Source: Nemophila menziesii (lineage: Eukaryota > Streptophyta > Magnoliopsida > Boraginales > Hydrophyllaceae). From it: 64,000 nucleotides of DNA. The stretch covers positions 20,694,001-20,758,000 of the forward strand of contig JARWIR010000008.1 in assembly GCA_029959085.1 (NCBI GenBank). The letters are read 5' to 3'. How positions within the stretch are numbered: position 1 is the stretch's first letter; every line of letters starts with the position of its first letter. Below, piece after piece: positions 38,164 through 49,917 of the stretch. Position numbers and translations under genes: made by a program. The notes below the pieces were generated by a model. It saw nothing but the letters and a program-made list of their open reading frames with translations, was not told the origin of the DNA and made no database searches.

Positions 38164-38480
38164 AAGCTAAATTGAGAAGTTTTTAGTACATTGTTCGTGT
38201 TGTTGATAAGGCTTATACATTGTGTGTCATTTGTTGTACCTATAGTGTTATGTTAGTGGCTTGAGGATTGATGAATTTCATCTAGGTTGCACTATGTGCT
38301 TCGATTTTAGTGTAGCAGTTTTTAAATATTCAGTTTAACGGTGTGAAATGACACATATATAGCAGCTAAATTGAGAAGTTTTTAGTACATTTTTTATGGT
38401 GATATTGGTAGGGCTTGTGAACTGTGTTTGGTTTGTTGTACTAACGATACATGTATATTATATTAGTGGCTTACGGATTG
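38164..38480 (+). repeat. Diverged direct repeat, about 195-bp spacing
   Basis: AGCTAAATTGAGAAGTTTTT begins similar blocks at about 38164 and 38362. Each is followed by TTAGTACATT and a GTGGCTT-GGATTGATGAAT element. Confidence 0.7.
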
Positions 38481-38547
38481 ATGAATATCCTTTTGGTTTC
38501 CTTTGAGTATAGCTTCTTTGAATCGCTTGGTTTAATTATGTGTGAAA

Positions 38548-38770
38548 ATAAACATAAACATGGTTTAATTACACCATTGGTCCTTGGGTTAAGTGAAACA
38601 GTCAATTATACCTTATGGATCGATGAATTTTGTTTTTTAGTGTACATTCTTAAATTTAATTAGTTTGATTGTGTGTGAAATGATACATATGCATACATAT
38701 ATACATAGGTTAATTACACCATTGGTCCTTGAGTTATGTGAAAATGTCAAATATTACTTGACCTTTGTGT
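38548..38770 (+). repeat. Two copies of a dispersed ACACCATTGGTCCTT motif
   Basis: TTAATTACACCATTGGTCCTTG occurs at about 38564 and 38710, each followed by a diverged GTGAAA-GTCAA-TAT segment. No reading frame is supported. Confidence 0.55.
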
Positions 38771-39149
38771 TTCATAGAGTACGAAATTCTCCCGGTGTTA
38801 TTTCGAAATATAGTTAATATACTCCCGTGGATGGGAATATATGTAACGTAAGGTACATACAGTATATTTGGGTATTTCACATACACAAGGACTAATAGTA
38901 CAATTATCCCATCTTGACTGGTATCAGAGTCCACATTGGTATTATAAGAAAGGGAAAAATTGATGTGAAAGACCTTTAAAAAAGCATGTACGAAGAGGTT
39001 TTTCTTGAAGAAGCTGAAGTGAAGGCTTTGGAACTCTATCCTTGTGGCAGGAGAAGGATTAACAATTAATCCTTGTGGATATAATCCTAGCGGAAAAGAC
39101 ATTTAAATTCTATACTTGTATGTTTCCTTGATTGACTTTTGTTAGAATT

Positions 39150-39830
39150 TAAGGTTGCATTAGCTAGAAAAGACAGCATTATTGTTCAAGAAAGATGGTG
39201 ATCCACACAATAACCTTTATGATATGCAGTGCATGTGATATGTTTCACTATTCCAAACGTTGTATATAACTGACTTCCTAATATTTTTACATCGGCTGTT
39301 ATTGGAAGATACGAACTAGCATCTGGAAAATGTTATTTGCGTCAAGGTGATCTTGGACGGTCTTTAGAGAAATTTTTAGCTGTTGAAGATCAATTTAATT
39401 TAATAATGTATTCTGAAAGTAAATTGAGTTGTTATGTATATCCTATACAGATGATCATATTCAAGATAATCTATAGCATCTGGATAATTAATACCTGATT
39501 TCTTGCAGATATAAGTTTTTCCATAAAGTGGGATCAATCTGAAAAGATCATCTGGAGTGTCTTAGAAGCTGAAAGCCTACATTTTAGGTTGTATTTCAAT
39601 CTCATTTTTCTATTCTTACACATCTCTGGAAATTTCATGTGATTGATTTTAAAGACTTATATTGATTTTCTTTTCTTGGTAGTCAGCTTCTTAGAGATTG
39701 AGGTAAATACATTCTTCATAGTCTTGTAATAATAGAAATTTACGAGTGCCTTTTCTAATAAAATAAAAAAAATGATGTTTTCTATTTTTCTATTTACAGG
39801 TTCATTGATGCATAGAGCTCTTTACAGGTT
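39150..39830 (+). pseudogene. NAA15: NAA15 (NatA auxiliary subunit) exon fragments
   Basis: Several pieces in order match plant NAA15, the ribosome-anchoring subunit of N-terminal acetyltransferase A: VALARK and KKDGDPHNNLYDMQCM (39150-39230), YELASGKCYLRQGDLGRSLEKF (39308-39380), FFHKVGSI and SEKIIWSVLEAE (39510-39580), SLMHRA (39800-39820). Frameshifts and stops separate them, and much of the gene between them is missing. The remnant is on the same strand as the gamma-tubulin piece about 1 kb upstream. It is not functional. Confidence 0.82.
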
Positions 39831-41208
39831 CAAACGACAACAATCAAACACTGCATCAATTCAAATTTGGAACTACTCATTTGAAAAACAATTATATTTA
39901 AATCTGAAGTAGAATGACAACGTATTAGTAGTATCAAAATTCAACTTCAGGTTTTGGTTCTTTGGGTCTATGATTTTGGGTGCTTTCTTTTATTTGGAAT
40001 CTTACGGGCCCTTCTATGATTTTGGGTGTCTTCTTTTATTTTGAACCTTACGGGGCCTTAAGTTTGAACTTGGGACATTTGTTGAGACAAGTTACTCAAT
40101 GTTAGTTTTGGTAGTTAATTAACAGCACGTGGGATGCCATATGCGTTGTAACTTCTAAGCGAGCTTTTTTCTTGTCATGTAGGAATTAAATTAAAAAAAA
40201 AAATTAAAACCCAAACTAATAACTCTGCCCACCCCCTCAAACTCTCCTAAAAAGACAATCAGGGCAGCGTGGTTGATAATGAAAAAAAGGTGAGGATGAG
40301 GATTAAATTTCATCTTTATGTGTGAATGTTAATGTAAAATATTTCACGAAACTTCCAAGTTTCACGAAGTTTACACTCTATCAATCAATCAGATTCGTCT
40401 TTTCACCAAATACAAGAAAGGAGTTCAAATCCAGGGTATTTATCATGGAAATTTTTTTGATGGCTTCTTTATCTCTACCTCTACATAAACACTTGAGCCA
40501 TCTGCAATACACACAAGAGAAATGAAACTTCACCAAAAATCTTAAATTCTCCTTTTCCTTTTAATCTTTTCCGAGCAAAAGCGTACGGAAACAATCAATA
40601 AAGCATACAAAAGCGTTACAAAATACTCTTAATTTCATCAAAATATTATTCATTTGAAGTACAATCATAAAATTATTACAAGTTCAACAAAATACAAAGT
40701 TCCTTATGATTCACAAATATTACAAGTATTACATTTCAAGTTCATTCACAAAAATAGCCTTCAAATGTTGAGAGGTTGCGAGTTGATTCCACAAAATGCA
40801 TTCCAAAATAATCTACTATGTAACTTACACCATTCAAAACAATGTAAAAATCGTTTAGTTTCACCATAAGCTGAAAAGATTAATTTTTAATTGGTAAATC
40901 ATCACATGTCTCGTGTAATATACAGTTTCATCGGCCTCAAATATAGTAGGAATTTAACCCAGGACTCCCGAAAAACCAATTATTCATCATCATCTTATTG
41001 TGTTTCAAACACATAGGTAACTACTAATGGTGGCTACCAAATACATGTCAGTACACACAATGATAATGAGCAAAAGTTACCAAAAATTAGTGGACATTCT
41101 GGTTAATATTTATCCAAACGGTTTCAGATGTCAAGTCCAATTCCCCTAAAAATAGTTCATAAAGAGTAGAGAAATATGATTTATTATGCTCCGGTACTTT
41201 ATTAATTT
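39831..41208. other. intergenic DNA, no gene seen
   Basis: AT-rich DNA. I see no coding or RNA signal beyond short chance frames. Confidence 0.45.
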
Positions 41209-41682
41209 GGACTATACTCAAAATTACTTATAAATCATACCTAGAGCACATGTGTATGTAGAGTAAATCCCACTCTTTCCTAAGTTTCTATATTTGTATT
41301 ACATACATAAAATTTCTACTAGCTTTTAGTTTCCTAGAAATACTTGTAAGAGTGAACTATATATCGGCTAGCTTCTGATTCTTAAGCTTTCACTAACAAG
41401 AAGGATGCAAAAAATTACGAAAGAGCCTGTGACTTCTCTTGCTCATCAAGAACCCTCACATGCTCTTTCGCATTTCTTTGCATCTTTCTTGTTACTCAAA
41501 GCAAAAGACTTAAAAGCTAGCATATATATATTCCACTCTTGCAAGAAATTGAGAAACTAAAAGCTAGTAGAAATTTTTTTTACGTAATACGAATATAGAA
41601 GCTTATGATAGAGTGTTGGGATTTACTCTACAAAATATATGTGCTCTATGATTTGATTTATAAGTAATTTTGAGTATAGTCC
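41209..41682. repeat. Foldback (inverted repeat) of 474 bp with inner hairpin
   Basis: GGACTATACTCAAAATTACT at 41209 is matched by its reverse complement ending at 41682. The two arms of about 200 bases pair imperfectly throughout. At the centre GATGCAAAAAATTACGAAAGAGC (41404-41426) pairs with the segment ending GCATC at 41484, leaving a loop of about 35 bases. A transcript would fold into a long hairpin, as in a foldback MITE or a hairpin small-RNA locus. Confidence 0.75.
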
Positions 41683-41683
41683 T

Positions 41684-42798
41684 TACACTTGTCCAGGTAT
41701 GCTACTTAAATAACTATCCTGTCTACTCAAAGTTTTTCTTTTTTTTTTTAACTTGTAATTCTGCAAATGAAGTTATATACTATAACAACTATACAAAAGT
41801 ATGAGTGTCATAAAATGAACTTAAATTAAACAAATGCTAGTGTCTAGTAGTACCTCATTTTTAGTAGCATGATGGAACGCAACTTAATAATAAACACATT
41901 ATATATTAGTCGACAGAAGAGACATCCCATTACACTTACAACTTAAGAACAAAATCATCGAAAAAATGTATACAAGTATCATCTTTCAAAAAACAAGGAC
42001 TTGATCGCAAATTTTATCTCCAAGATAGATGGGGATCATTCCTACAGTGCATAATTGCCAAATATACCCCATGTTTAAATAAAGAATCAAATTATTCCAA
42101 AAGTAGCAAATATACCCCAGTGGGAATTGATTTGTGTCGTTTAAGTGTAACAACAGATACATATTTCTTAAATACAAGTGCAATTTACTCTATCTATTTC
42201 ATGCCCTTCAAGCTTGATCCACTACTATTGGTTCTAATTTGAGATGTAACATAGCGAAAGAAAAGACTGTATATTCCCCACATTCTGGCACAACATTGTT
42301 CGCGGTATCAAATTGGGGCCATACTATGGGGCATATAATTTGTCTTTCCTTTCACTTTGTTACATCTCAAATGAAAACAAATTATAAGCTTGAAGGGCAT
42401 GAACTAGAGTAAATTACAATATTAGTCCATGAATTATGAAAAATAGCCAATAGGTACCCTGTTTAAGAAATAGCAAATGCACACGCATTACACATTAACA
42501 ACGCAAATCAACTCCCATATTTTATTCTGGAGTTGTAAGTATAATGTGATCTCTTTTATGTCGACTAATATATAATATGTTTATAATTAAGTATGATGCT
42601 ACTACTAGCATTTGTATCATTTAAGTTCATTTTATCACACTAATAGCTTTGGATAGTTGTTATTGTATAGTTGTTATAGTACATAACTTCATTTGCAAGT
42701 TGTAATTCAAGTTTAAAAAAGCAAAGTTTAAAAAAGCAGTAAACTTCGAGAAGACAAGACAAGATAGTAATTTGAGTAGCATACCTTGACAAGTGTAA
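41684..42798. repeat. Large inverted repeat, about 1.1 kb
   Basis: The left outer sequence TACACTTGTCCAGGTATGCTAC is matched by the reverse complement of 42777-42798. Matching continues inward, for example ATGCCCTTCAAGCTTGA near 42202 against TCAAGCTTGAAGGGCAT near 42388, giving arms of about 500 bases. It begins 2 bases after the foldback at 41209-41682. It probably represents a foldback-type or long-TIR transposon. Confidence 0.7.
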
Positions 42799-42824
42799 TG
42801 TTCTTGAACATTCTCTTCAAATTT

Positions 42825-42876
42825 AGCATTGCTCATCAAGAACCCTCACATGCTCTTTCGCAATTCTTTGCATCCT
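42825..42876 (+). repeat. Second copy of the inner hairpin sequence
   Basis: GCTCATCAAGAACCCTCACA and the following roughly 30 bases repeat 41440-41484 in the same orientation, just outside the large inverted repeat. Confidence 0.8.
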
Positions 42877-44890
42877 TGTTACTCAAAACATAAAAACATG
42901 CATAAAAAACACACATAACCTTTAGAGAGCATAAACTTCAATTTAATAATTGACAAGGAAAAGAAGTAGAGAGAGTTTAGGAGGGGACCTTCGAAACTTG
43001 CTTGATGCTGTATGATTTCTCGAGAATCCTACTAAGATCATTTGTCTCGTTTTGGTATGGAAATACATTAAAATGTTTGAATGAGTTTTTTGTATAACAA
43101 TCTCTTCCCTGAAGTAAAACAATCAATTAAGTACCCAAAAAAGTTTACTCTACTTTGAAATATTATATTCTCAAATGTCAGCTATTTCATGAAATATTTA
43201 ACAATCTCGCATTGATATAAAAGGTGAAATACAAAAGACCATGAACATTTAAGTGTAGAATACCAAATGGATTGTATTTGGTATTTTATCCAACATAATT
43301 TAAAAATGGCGGACGATTTAGTTATACTTTGTTTAACTTCTAACTCAATACTAATTATCATTAAATGTTCTGAGTTTCTCAATGCAAATTAGATATTACG
43401 ATTTTGAAATAGTATTTTCACATTCTAATATTCAGATTTTTGATAAATCAGAGTTTAATTTTTCCAAAAAATAAACTAATTTTAAGTAGTTTCATTAAAA
43501 ATGATTTCTTATAATTAATCATCAATATTTTGAAAATGAGGATTTGACTTTTGTTTTTTATATTATTCATATGACTACTTTTTTTGGAAAATTAATAGTA
43601 TTATTGATTTAAAGAAAAATAACATGCATTATCTACACATGTCACATATATACAATAGACAAGATCTAGAAAGGAGATAGTGTCCTTTCCTTTCAAATAT
43701 TCAATAAAGGGATTATCCATTGGAGCGGACAGGCAAAGAATAATTCTTCATCTTAATCCTTCCACAAAACATTTTAGAACTCATCTAGAATATTAAACTA
43801 AACCCATCCTCAAATAGTTCGTTTTGAAAGAGATATTAACTTGTATGAAAATCCCCTACTTTAATGAGCCCCAAAATTGTACATGGTAAACAACCCTCCC
43901 AACTCAAGAATATCCTTAAAATTGTCTTGACCGAATTCTTTTTAAACAAAAGATCACATAAGGGTGGGAATTAGAAAAAGTGTCTTTTGTAAAATTTCCT
44001 ATTTTTCCGGAACAGATCTATCTATTCCAATTCCGATCCAAAATTACTGGAACTGAAAGAAAAAATAGGAATTTTGGAATTTACGGAAATTTTTTGAAGT
44101 TCTGGTTCAGTGACTTTTTTTGCAAAACAATTCAAAAAAATACTGTATAAGACCGAATTGCTCACTCCAACAGTGACGGCAAATTATGGGACCCACAAGG
44201 TCTCCCCTCCCCATATACGCTATTTTCAGCGCATCACTTCTCATACCTCAAACGACATAAGGCTTCCAACGGTCATAAAATGGCCGTTGTATAAAAATAT
44301 AATAAACATCACGACTGTAGTTATACTTAAATCAGATAATTTTGAAAATTTGTAAAAGTGATGAGATTAGGTTAAAATAATTCAATTTTTTTAGAGTTTT
44401 AATGGTAAAAATAAATTTTTTTACCTTGATTTCGGTTCTTAGATTGTTGATGGTGTAGCCAAGCCAGGGATAATGGTGGAGAATGTTCCACGAGTGGCGG
44501 CGGTTTTCTTGTGCAGGAGAGCGGCTTGGTGGAAGGTGAGTGTGAAGATATTTCTTTTTGTTCCGATGCAGTGTGAAAGATGGGTTTTAGGGTTTTATCA
44601 TGTTTCATTGTTTTCTTTTTTTTGAACATAAAAAAAATGCTTCATTGTTGTTCTATAAGTATGTATTTATAAGCAGCTAGCGTTTAATAAGGACTTGGTC
44701 TTCTTTGGAGGTCTTGGGCTGGTGATATGAGCATGTATGACCTTTAGGCTGGATAGGTAAAAGAGAGAAGAAGAACTAGTTGGGCAATGTGGGAAACAAC
44801 AGGAATATAAAATATTGGGCCAAGATTAGGATGAGCAGGAGAAAATGCTTTAGGACCAAGAAAGATAATTTGAATTTAAGCACAGGGTCC
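42877..44890. other. intergenic DNA, no gene seen
   Basis: Mostly AT-rich. A less AT-rich patch at 44440-44560 has a short minus-strand frame without recognisable domains. Confidence 0.45.
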
Positions 44891-44894
44891 GTTC

Positions 44895-44936
<42 letters not shown>
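44895..44936 (+). repeat. (AAT)n microsatellite
   Basis: About 14 uninterrupted AAT/ATA triplets. Confidence 0.95.
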
Positions 44937-45179
44937 TAAGTATAGGAGTTCTAGGCGAGTATCTTAAAATATGTGAAGAGTTTTTCTCTTTTCTTTTTAT
45001 GTACGTAGGTGATTTGGGTCAACTTGCACACACCACGACTAATCTCACGTAGATATACATGTCTCTCATCTATATTCCTAGGTAATCAGAACTAGGTTAC
45101 CCATGTTCGGGGTTCGAGTCTTGTACCTCTTACTTTACCCATTAGGTTATCTATTATTCTGATTATTATTTTCAAGTTC

Positions 45180-45660
45180 ATTTTGTCTAGCGATGGGTAT
45201 ATATATCTAGTTTATATCCAATAATAGGTACAAAGCCAACTTATTTTTGTCCAATCATGAATATAAACCAACTAATTTTTGTCTAGGGTATAAACTCAAC
45301 TGGTTTTTGTCTAGACAATGTCTTTTGTCTATGTCAAGGTCCATGTCCATGACAGGTATATATCCAACTATTTCAGTTTCCAGCATAAGTATGAAACCAT
45401 ACAAAACCATACCTATAGGGTATATACACATACAGATCCACTTGGTACATACCCATGTCTTACAAGCAATTTGGATAAATACCCATACAAATCCATACAC
45501 AAGCCATGCATACAATTTGGGTGCATACATATACAGAGCCATACGAGTATCATATAGATGATTTGGGTATATACTCATATAGACAAATCTATAACTACAC
45601 GCGTCCATACATATACAAATCTATATCCATATAAACCTATACCCATTGAATACACCATAA
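45180..45660 (+). repeat. Degenerate CATACAAATCCATACC-type minisatellite region
   Basis: Repeated variants of CATACCCATACAAATCCATA, CATATACAGAGCCATA and ATATCCAACTA fill this stretch with no fixed period. Open frames in it follow from the repeat and are not considered genes. Confidence 0.6.
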
Positions 45661-45812
45661 AACCGTAAAAATAGAAAATTTGATTAAATTTTACCATAAA
45701 AATAATTTTTTGGACCTGGAAAAATTTAAGTTACCCATGTTCAGGGAGGAGACTCGAACCATGCACCCCTTGCTTACCCCCTTTAAGGGCTCAAGAAATA
45801 ACACGGCTGAGG

Positions 45813-45867
45813 GGATTCGAACCCTTTACCTCCCTAGTTGAGAGACAGGGTCCTGGCCACTGAGCTA
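45813..45867 (-). ncRNA. tRNA-like Pol III promoter, probable SINE head
   Basis: On the minus strand a perfect A box TAGCTCAGTGG (45857-45867) and a perfect B box GGTTCGAATCC (45813-45823) have tRNA-like spacing. Two further B-box-like sequences lie nearby (GGTTCGAGTCT at 45111-45121 on plus and 45751-45761 on minus), so several SINE fragments may be stacked here. No full cloverleaf is evident. Confidence 0.6.
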
Positions 45868-46018
45868 GTCCCAGTGGTTTGGTGGATGGATTTTTGCTAA
45901 GAGAGAGAGGGGTGAATAAATTAGAAAAAGAATGAAAAAAAAGGATATGAGATTTCATAGTAAAAAAAAAAAAATAAAGGACTTTTTGATTTTTTTTTCT
46001 CTCTTCGATTATTTTTAA

Positions 46019-46210
46019 GAGTAATGCTGGATATCACCCAAAAAGGTATCACCTAAACATCACCCATGATGTGGCGGTTAGGTGTACCAATCATGGATTT
46101 TCTCTTTCCAGATTTACTTTTTTCTTTCACCTCCATGATTGGTACACCTAACCGCCACATCATGAGTGATGTTTAGGTGATACCTTTTTGGATGATACCT
46201 AGCATTACTC
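46019..46210. mobile_element. Mutator-type MITE with perfect 9-bp duplication
   Basis: The 192-base element has inverted arms of about 80 bases beginning GAGTAATGCT and ending AGCATTACTC. The arms are nearly identical, including ATGTGGCGGTTAGGTGTACC. Flanks are perfect 9-bp duplications TATTTTTAA (46010-46018 and 46211-46219). A 9-bp duplication with long inverted repeats points to the Mutator superfamily. The high arm identity suggests recent insertion. Confidence 0.92.
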
Positions 46211-46452
46211 TATTTTTAAAAACCTAGTTACTCATGGGCCATTATTAGAATACTCACGCGCTTATAAGACCCATATAAGTTAATTGCCAATATTGTGCTA
46301 AGTTGATGTCATTTATCCGGATACCTGGACTTGCTAGCACGAGTAAGCTTACAAAATTATATAATTAAACCAATTTCATTACTATCCTAAAGTATTAGTT
46401 AAACCCATAACACCATACTCATAAAATTTGCCCACAAATATCATTTGAATAC

Positions 46453-47986
46453 CTAAATTTTAGTAGACCTAAATTTCCACAAGAATGAAAATAACATACA
46501 TAAACCAACTGCAGATGCACCAGCTAGTACACCTACATTAGCTTGCACTGGTTGAACATGATCCGTACTTACAGAGTAATCCAAATACAGTTTTAGTACC
46601 TGCCAATGCCATGGTCAATCACCTCATTAGTATCATTTTATTTTTATGGCCTAGAATGCCCCTACCTGCTTAAAGGAAATGAATCTTACCTTGTGCCCTG
46701 CTAATCTTGCATACTTTACGGCCCTTGTGAGATCACTATCTGATGCAAATACAATCTTGCCCACGTTCTCATCTTTATACTGCACAAAATTAAACTAATG
46801 AGTGTGGGGAAATACATACAAGCTTCATTTTTTATTGTGTATTACCAGAATCTGAGGAGGGTTATTTTGATCAAATTCATCCCCTCCTTGTAGCTTAATT
46901 GCAGATGTAACCTGTGATAAACTTTGAGCATCTAAATCTGAATAATAAAGAGATCAAGTCAGTATTTTGAAAGCAAAAACAACTCTAATTTAAGTTCAAA
47001 AAGAACAAACCACAATTAAACAAATGCATTCTCCCTTTTCTGTCTTGAAACTTGAATGCAAAAATGTTGGGTATCTTAAATGGATGAGGGTGGCCCTTAA
47101 ATAGATAACCGAAAAAAACTCATAAATACCCTTTATAATAAAATAACCAAGGAATAAACTAATGGAAATTTACCTCACAGTGCCTTACAATCGTTTCTTC
47201 GAGCAGTTTAGTTAACATAGTGACCTGTGTCTCCAAAGAGTAATCCTCAACTTTTATGATCTCATCTATAAGTGGATGAGCTATGTTATCTGTTAACCCC
47301 TGATATTAATTCAAAAATTAATTCATGATAATAATAATAATATGGTAACTTTTTTTTTCTAACTCACATCTAACTTTCTGATCTTACGTATGAGTTCGAT
47401 GATGGTCCCGAATCTAGCATTATAATGTTCATCAGGATTTCCTTTCTAAAAAAGTGTAACAAACAGATGATCATAATAAATATTTTTTCAAAAAAGGGCC
47501 AATTCTAAGAGAGTAAGACAATAACATTAGTGGAATTACTAATATATAAAAGCACACCAATCCTGGACCTCAAACTCAAACTACTGCATTACCACACAAT
47601 TATCCAAAAAGTTGCATATTTTCAATAATATTATTAAATTTGCAGAAAATAGCAGACTTACACTGCTATAAGCAAAGCACACCGTTCACAATTAGTATCT
47701 CTGACTCATCAAAATAATAAGCTTTTCACTTAATTATAGATGAAGAATATTCATATCACTAGTAGGTCTTTGTTTAAACAATCTCCAATATATGTCACAG
47801 TTGTTGAAATGAAAAAAAATTCGTTTGAGACCCTGGTATAACAATAACAATAATAAATAATTAACTTACCTCAAACATTCTTGTTTCGTCAGAGAGAAGT
47901 GGCCAATACATGAGGTCACGCATTCTCGCTTCTTCTAGGTATTTAACTTGGTGCAACATTGCTTTCTCAGAAAGTTCTTCGGACAT
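46453..47986 (-). CDS. PB1-domain protein with C-terminal membrane anchor (copy C)
   Basis: Spliced minus-strand model of 244 aa. Exons in coding order: 47986-47870, 47445-47368, 47299-47174, 47095-47011, 46937-46846, 46779-46690, 46599-46453. All splice sites are GT/AG in phase with no stops. The start of exon 4 could also be 47074, still in frame. Residues 1-107 form an acidic helical region of unknown function (MSEELSEKAMLHQVKYLEE...). PB1 covers about 117-197: K in FAFKFQD and an OPCA-like YKDENVGKIVFASDSDL. LKLYLDYS follows, as in plant CBSCBSPB proteins. A hydrophobic segment VGVLAGASAVGLCMLFSFLW (about 218-237) precedes a basic tail, suggesting a tail-anchored membrane protein. No CBS domains. 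Function is not known; homology to the CBSCBSPB C terminus is inferred from motifs. Confidence 0.78.
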
Positions 47987-48300
47987 TTTACGGATTTTGA
48001 AAAGAAAAAGTCGAAACTGAAGACATAAAGGAATAGGAAAATGAAATAATCATTTGAATTTTAGATTCCAGTAAGAGCTCAAGACAAAATTAATGATTAT
48101 GTGTTTTTAGGGTTTCAAAGTAAAAGAAAAATGTATTGTTACCTTATATAATATTCTTGTCGATTATGTATGTAGGAGTGTTGTTGATGGTGGTATCACC
48201 AAGCGAGTGTGGGGTGATTATTATAGGGTGAGATAAGACAGTGGCTGCGAAGGTGTGGGATGGGGTGGTTGAGTATATATAGATATATATGTTTCACACA
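47987..48300 (-). promoter_or_regulatory. 5' UTR exons and core promoter of copy C
   Basis: A 5' UTR exon boundary (TATAAG/GTAAC, at 48143) and an acceptor at 48017 give a leader intron, as in copies A and B. TATA-like sequence lies at about 48270-48290 on the minus strand. Confidence 0.5.
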
Positions 48301-49410
48301 CAAAATAAGTGCTTCGAAGTTTTCAAAATGCTTCTCGATCTTTAAAAGTATTTGAATTTTTTAATTATTAACATAAGCAAAATAATTTTAAAACTAAACA
48401 TAGGCGCACGGCATAACCCAATAATTTTTATTATCTTAATGAAAAAAGTTTGATTCCGTGTCAAAACAAACTCGAAGCTTTAAAAAGAGTTTGTGTGTGT
48501 AAAGCTTCATGTTCGGATCATTGTGATGTGTCACAAAGGGTAGAGCAGCTGCTAGAATACTCAAGTGATTAATAAATTTCCTTACTCTTTCCTCAATCAC
48601 TGCAAGAATAGTCAATAAAGTGTTAGGCCTTTCGCAGAGACACACTATAGTTTATTCCTGCTATAATATTCCTTGTAATCATCTATGTTCTTTAATCATT
48701 AACCTACTTATGGGCCATCAAAGGTAAGTACTTGAAGTGGATTATTCTTCAGCTCGTATTGACTTAATGGCCTGTAGCATAGTGATACTGGGGTTAGAGA
48801 TCTTAATAACTACTTGCATTTATTTCCCATATTGGCTGATAGAGATGACATCATTAAGTAGAAATCTTGTGTTCTCTTTTAAGAAAACTCTGTTTGGTAT
48901 AAAGGTCAATTTCCCAACCCTGCAATGGACTAAAGTCATTTGGTATAAAACCAAAATATTCCTAGCTGCAGTTTTATCTCTTGGTTGTCTTGGTTAAATA
49001 AATTGTCAGGTAGGAGAGAATGCAGGAGAGGGGGTCATGTGCGTTTTACAACTAAGTTGACTTATTTTGAGATCAACTATTAATTTCTTGCTCTTTCACT
49101 CATCAAGTCTTAATGGAAAGTATGAAATAGTATCCAACTTAACTCATCTGAAGACTCGGATTCTGTTATTAACCAGATTTTGGGAAGGTTTTCAAGAAAT
49201 CTATATTAGGAGACGTATATTTACAAGATACGGTGGACCTATGCAGCAATTCAAAACCAAATCTTATCTGCATAAAGCTTGACAACAAGTAATTCTTCAT
49301 GCATTTTAAATGTGTAATAATATTGCACTAGCAGTCTTGCTATTATTTGTGATAATTTTAATTATAGGTATAGCCTAACTAAACTTTTAAACAATGTAAA
49401 AAGATAAATA
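48300..49410. other. intergenic DNA with a possible LINE zf-RVT relic
   Basis: Plus-strand pieces at about 48910-49060 (TKVIWYKTKI, then WLSWLNKLSGR in another frame) resemble the zf-RVT region of plant LINEs, but the match is short and broken. The rest has no coding signal. Confidence 0.35.
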
Positions 49411-49413
49411 AAC

Positions 49414-49880
49414 CTGAGCTAGTGGAGGGATAGTATCAGGTACTAATGAGAGCTCAATACTCAAATGAGATGGTGGTAATATCAAAGCTTTAACACCAAA
49501 GAAAGGACCATCCTCCCATGATTGGCTCTCCAATCTGCTTTAATCCTGATCTACAATCAAACACCTTTTTACTGTGTAATAGTACCTGAATGTAAGGGTC
49601 CTTATACAATACACCATAAACTCTAAAACCTTTATGCAACATTTCCAATTGGTTGAACCATAAATATTATATCAAATAATCAAACACATGTTCAGAAGCT
49701 GACATAAAATATTTTGCAACACAAGTGACCAAAAGATAAACCCAAAAATGGAAAAAAGAAAAATGTCAACAGTAAATTATGCACCTGCAATAATTTTTCA
49801 ACAATATCCTTGAATATTGAAACATCGCACATCCCATATAGCAAATCAAGAGCACGTCTCCTTTTGATGTTATGATCAAA
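49414..49880 (-). pseudogene. AP-2 alpha adaptin exon fragments
   Basis: On the minus strand, 49880-49785 reads IKRRRALDLLYGMCDVSIFKDIVEKLLQ and ends at a GT donor. This closely resembles the conserved block of AP-2 complex alpha adaptin, a clathrin endocytosis adaptor. A second exon-like piece (about 49560-49414, ending LVPDTIPPLAQ before GT) lies downstream and is not firmly assigned. The remaining gene is absent, so this is a fragment. Confidence 0.6.
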
Positions 49881-49917
49881 ACAATAATAACATAAGTAGA
49901 TTAGTAATGAGTGAATA

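Noticed and set aside
38921..38933. TGGTATCAGAGTC resembling a copia primer-binding site (tRNA-iMet)
   Set aside because: No LTR end precedes it at the correct distance and no copia coding sequence follows; probably chance or a remote relic.
45247..45608. Long open frames on both strands
   Set aside because: Both come from the CATACAAATCCATA-type repeat, which lacks stops by composition.
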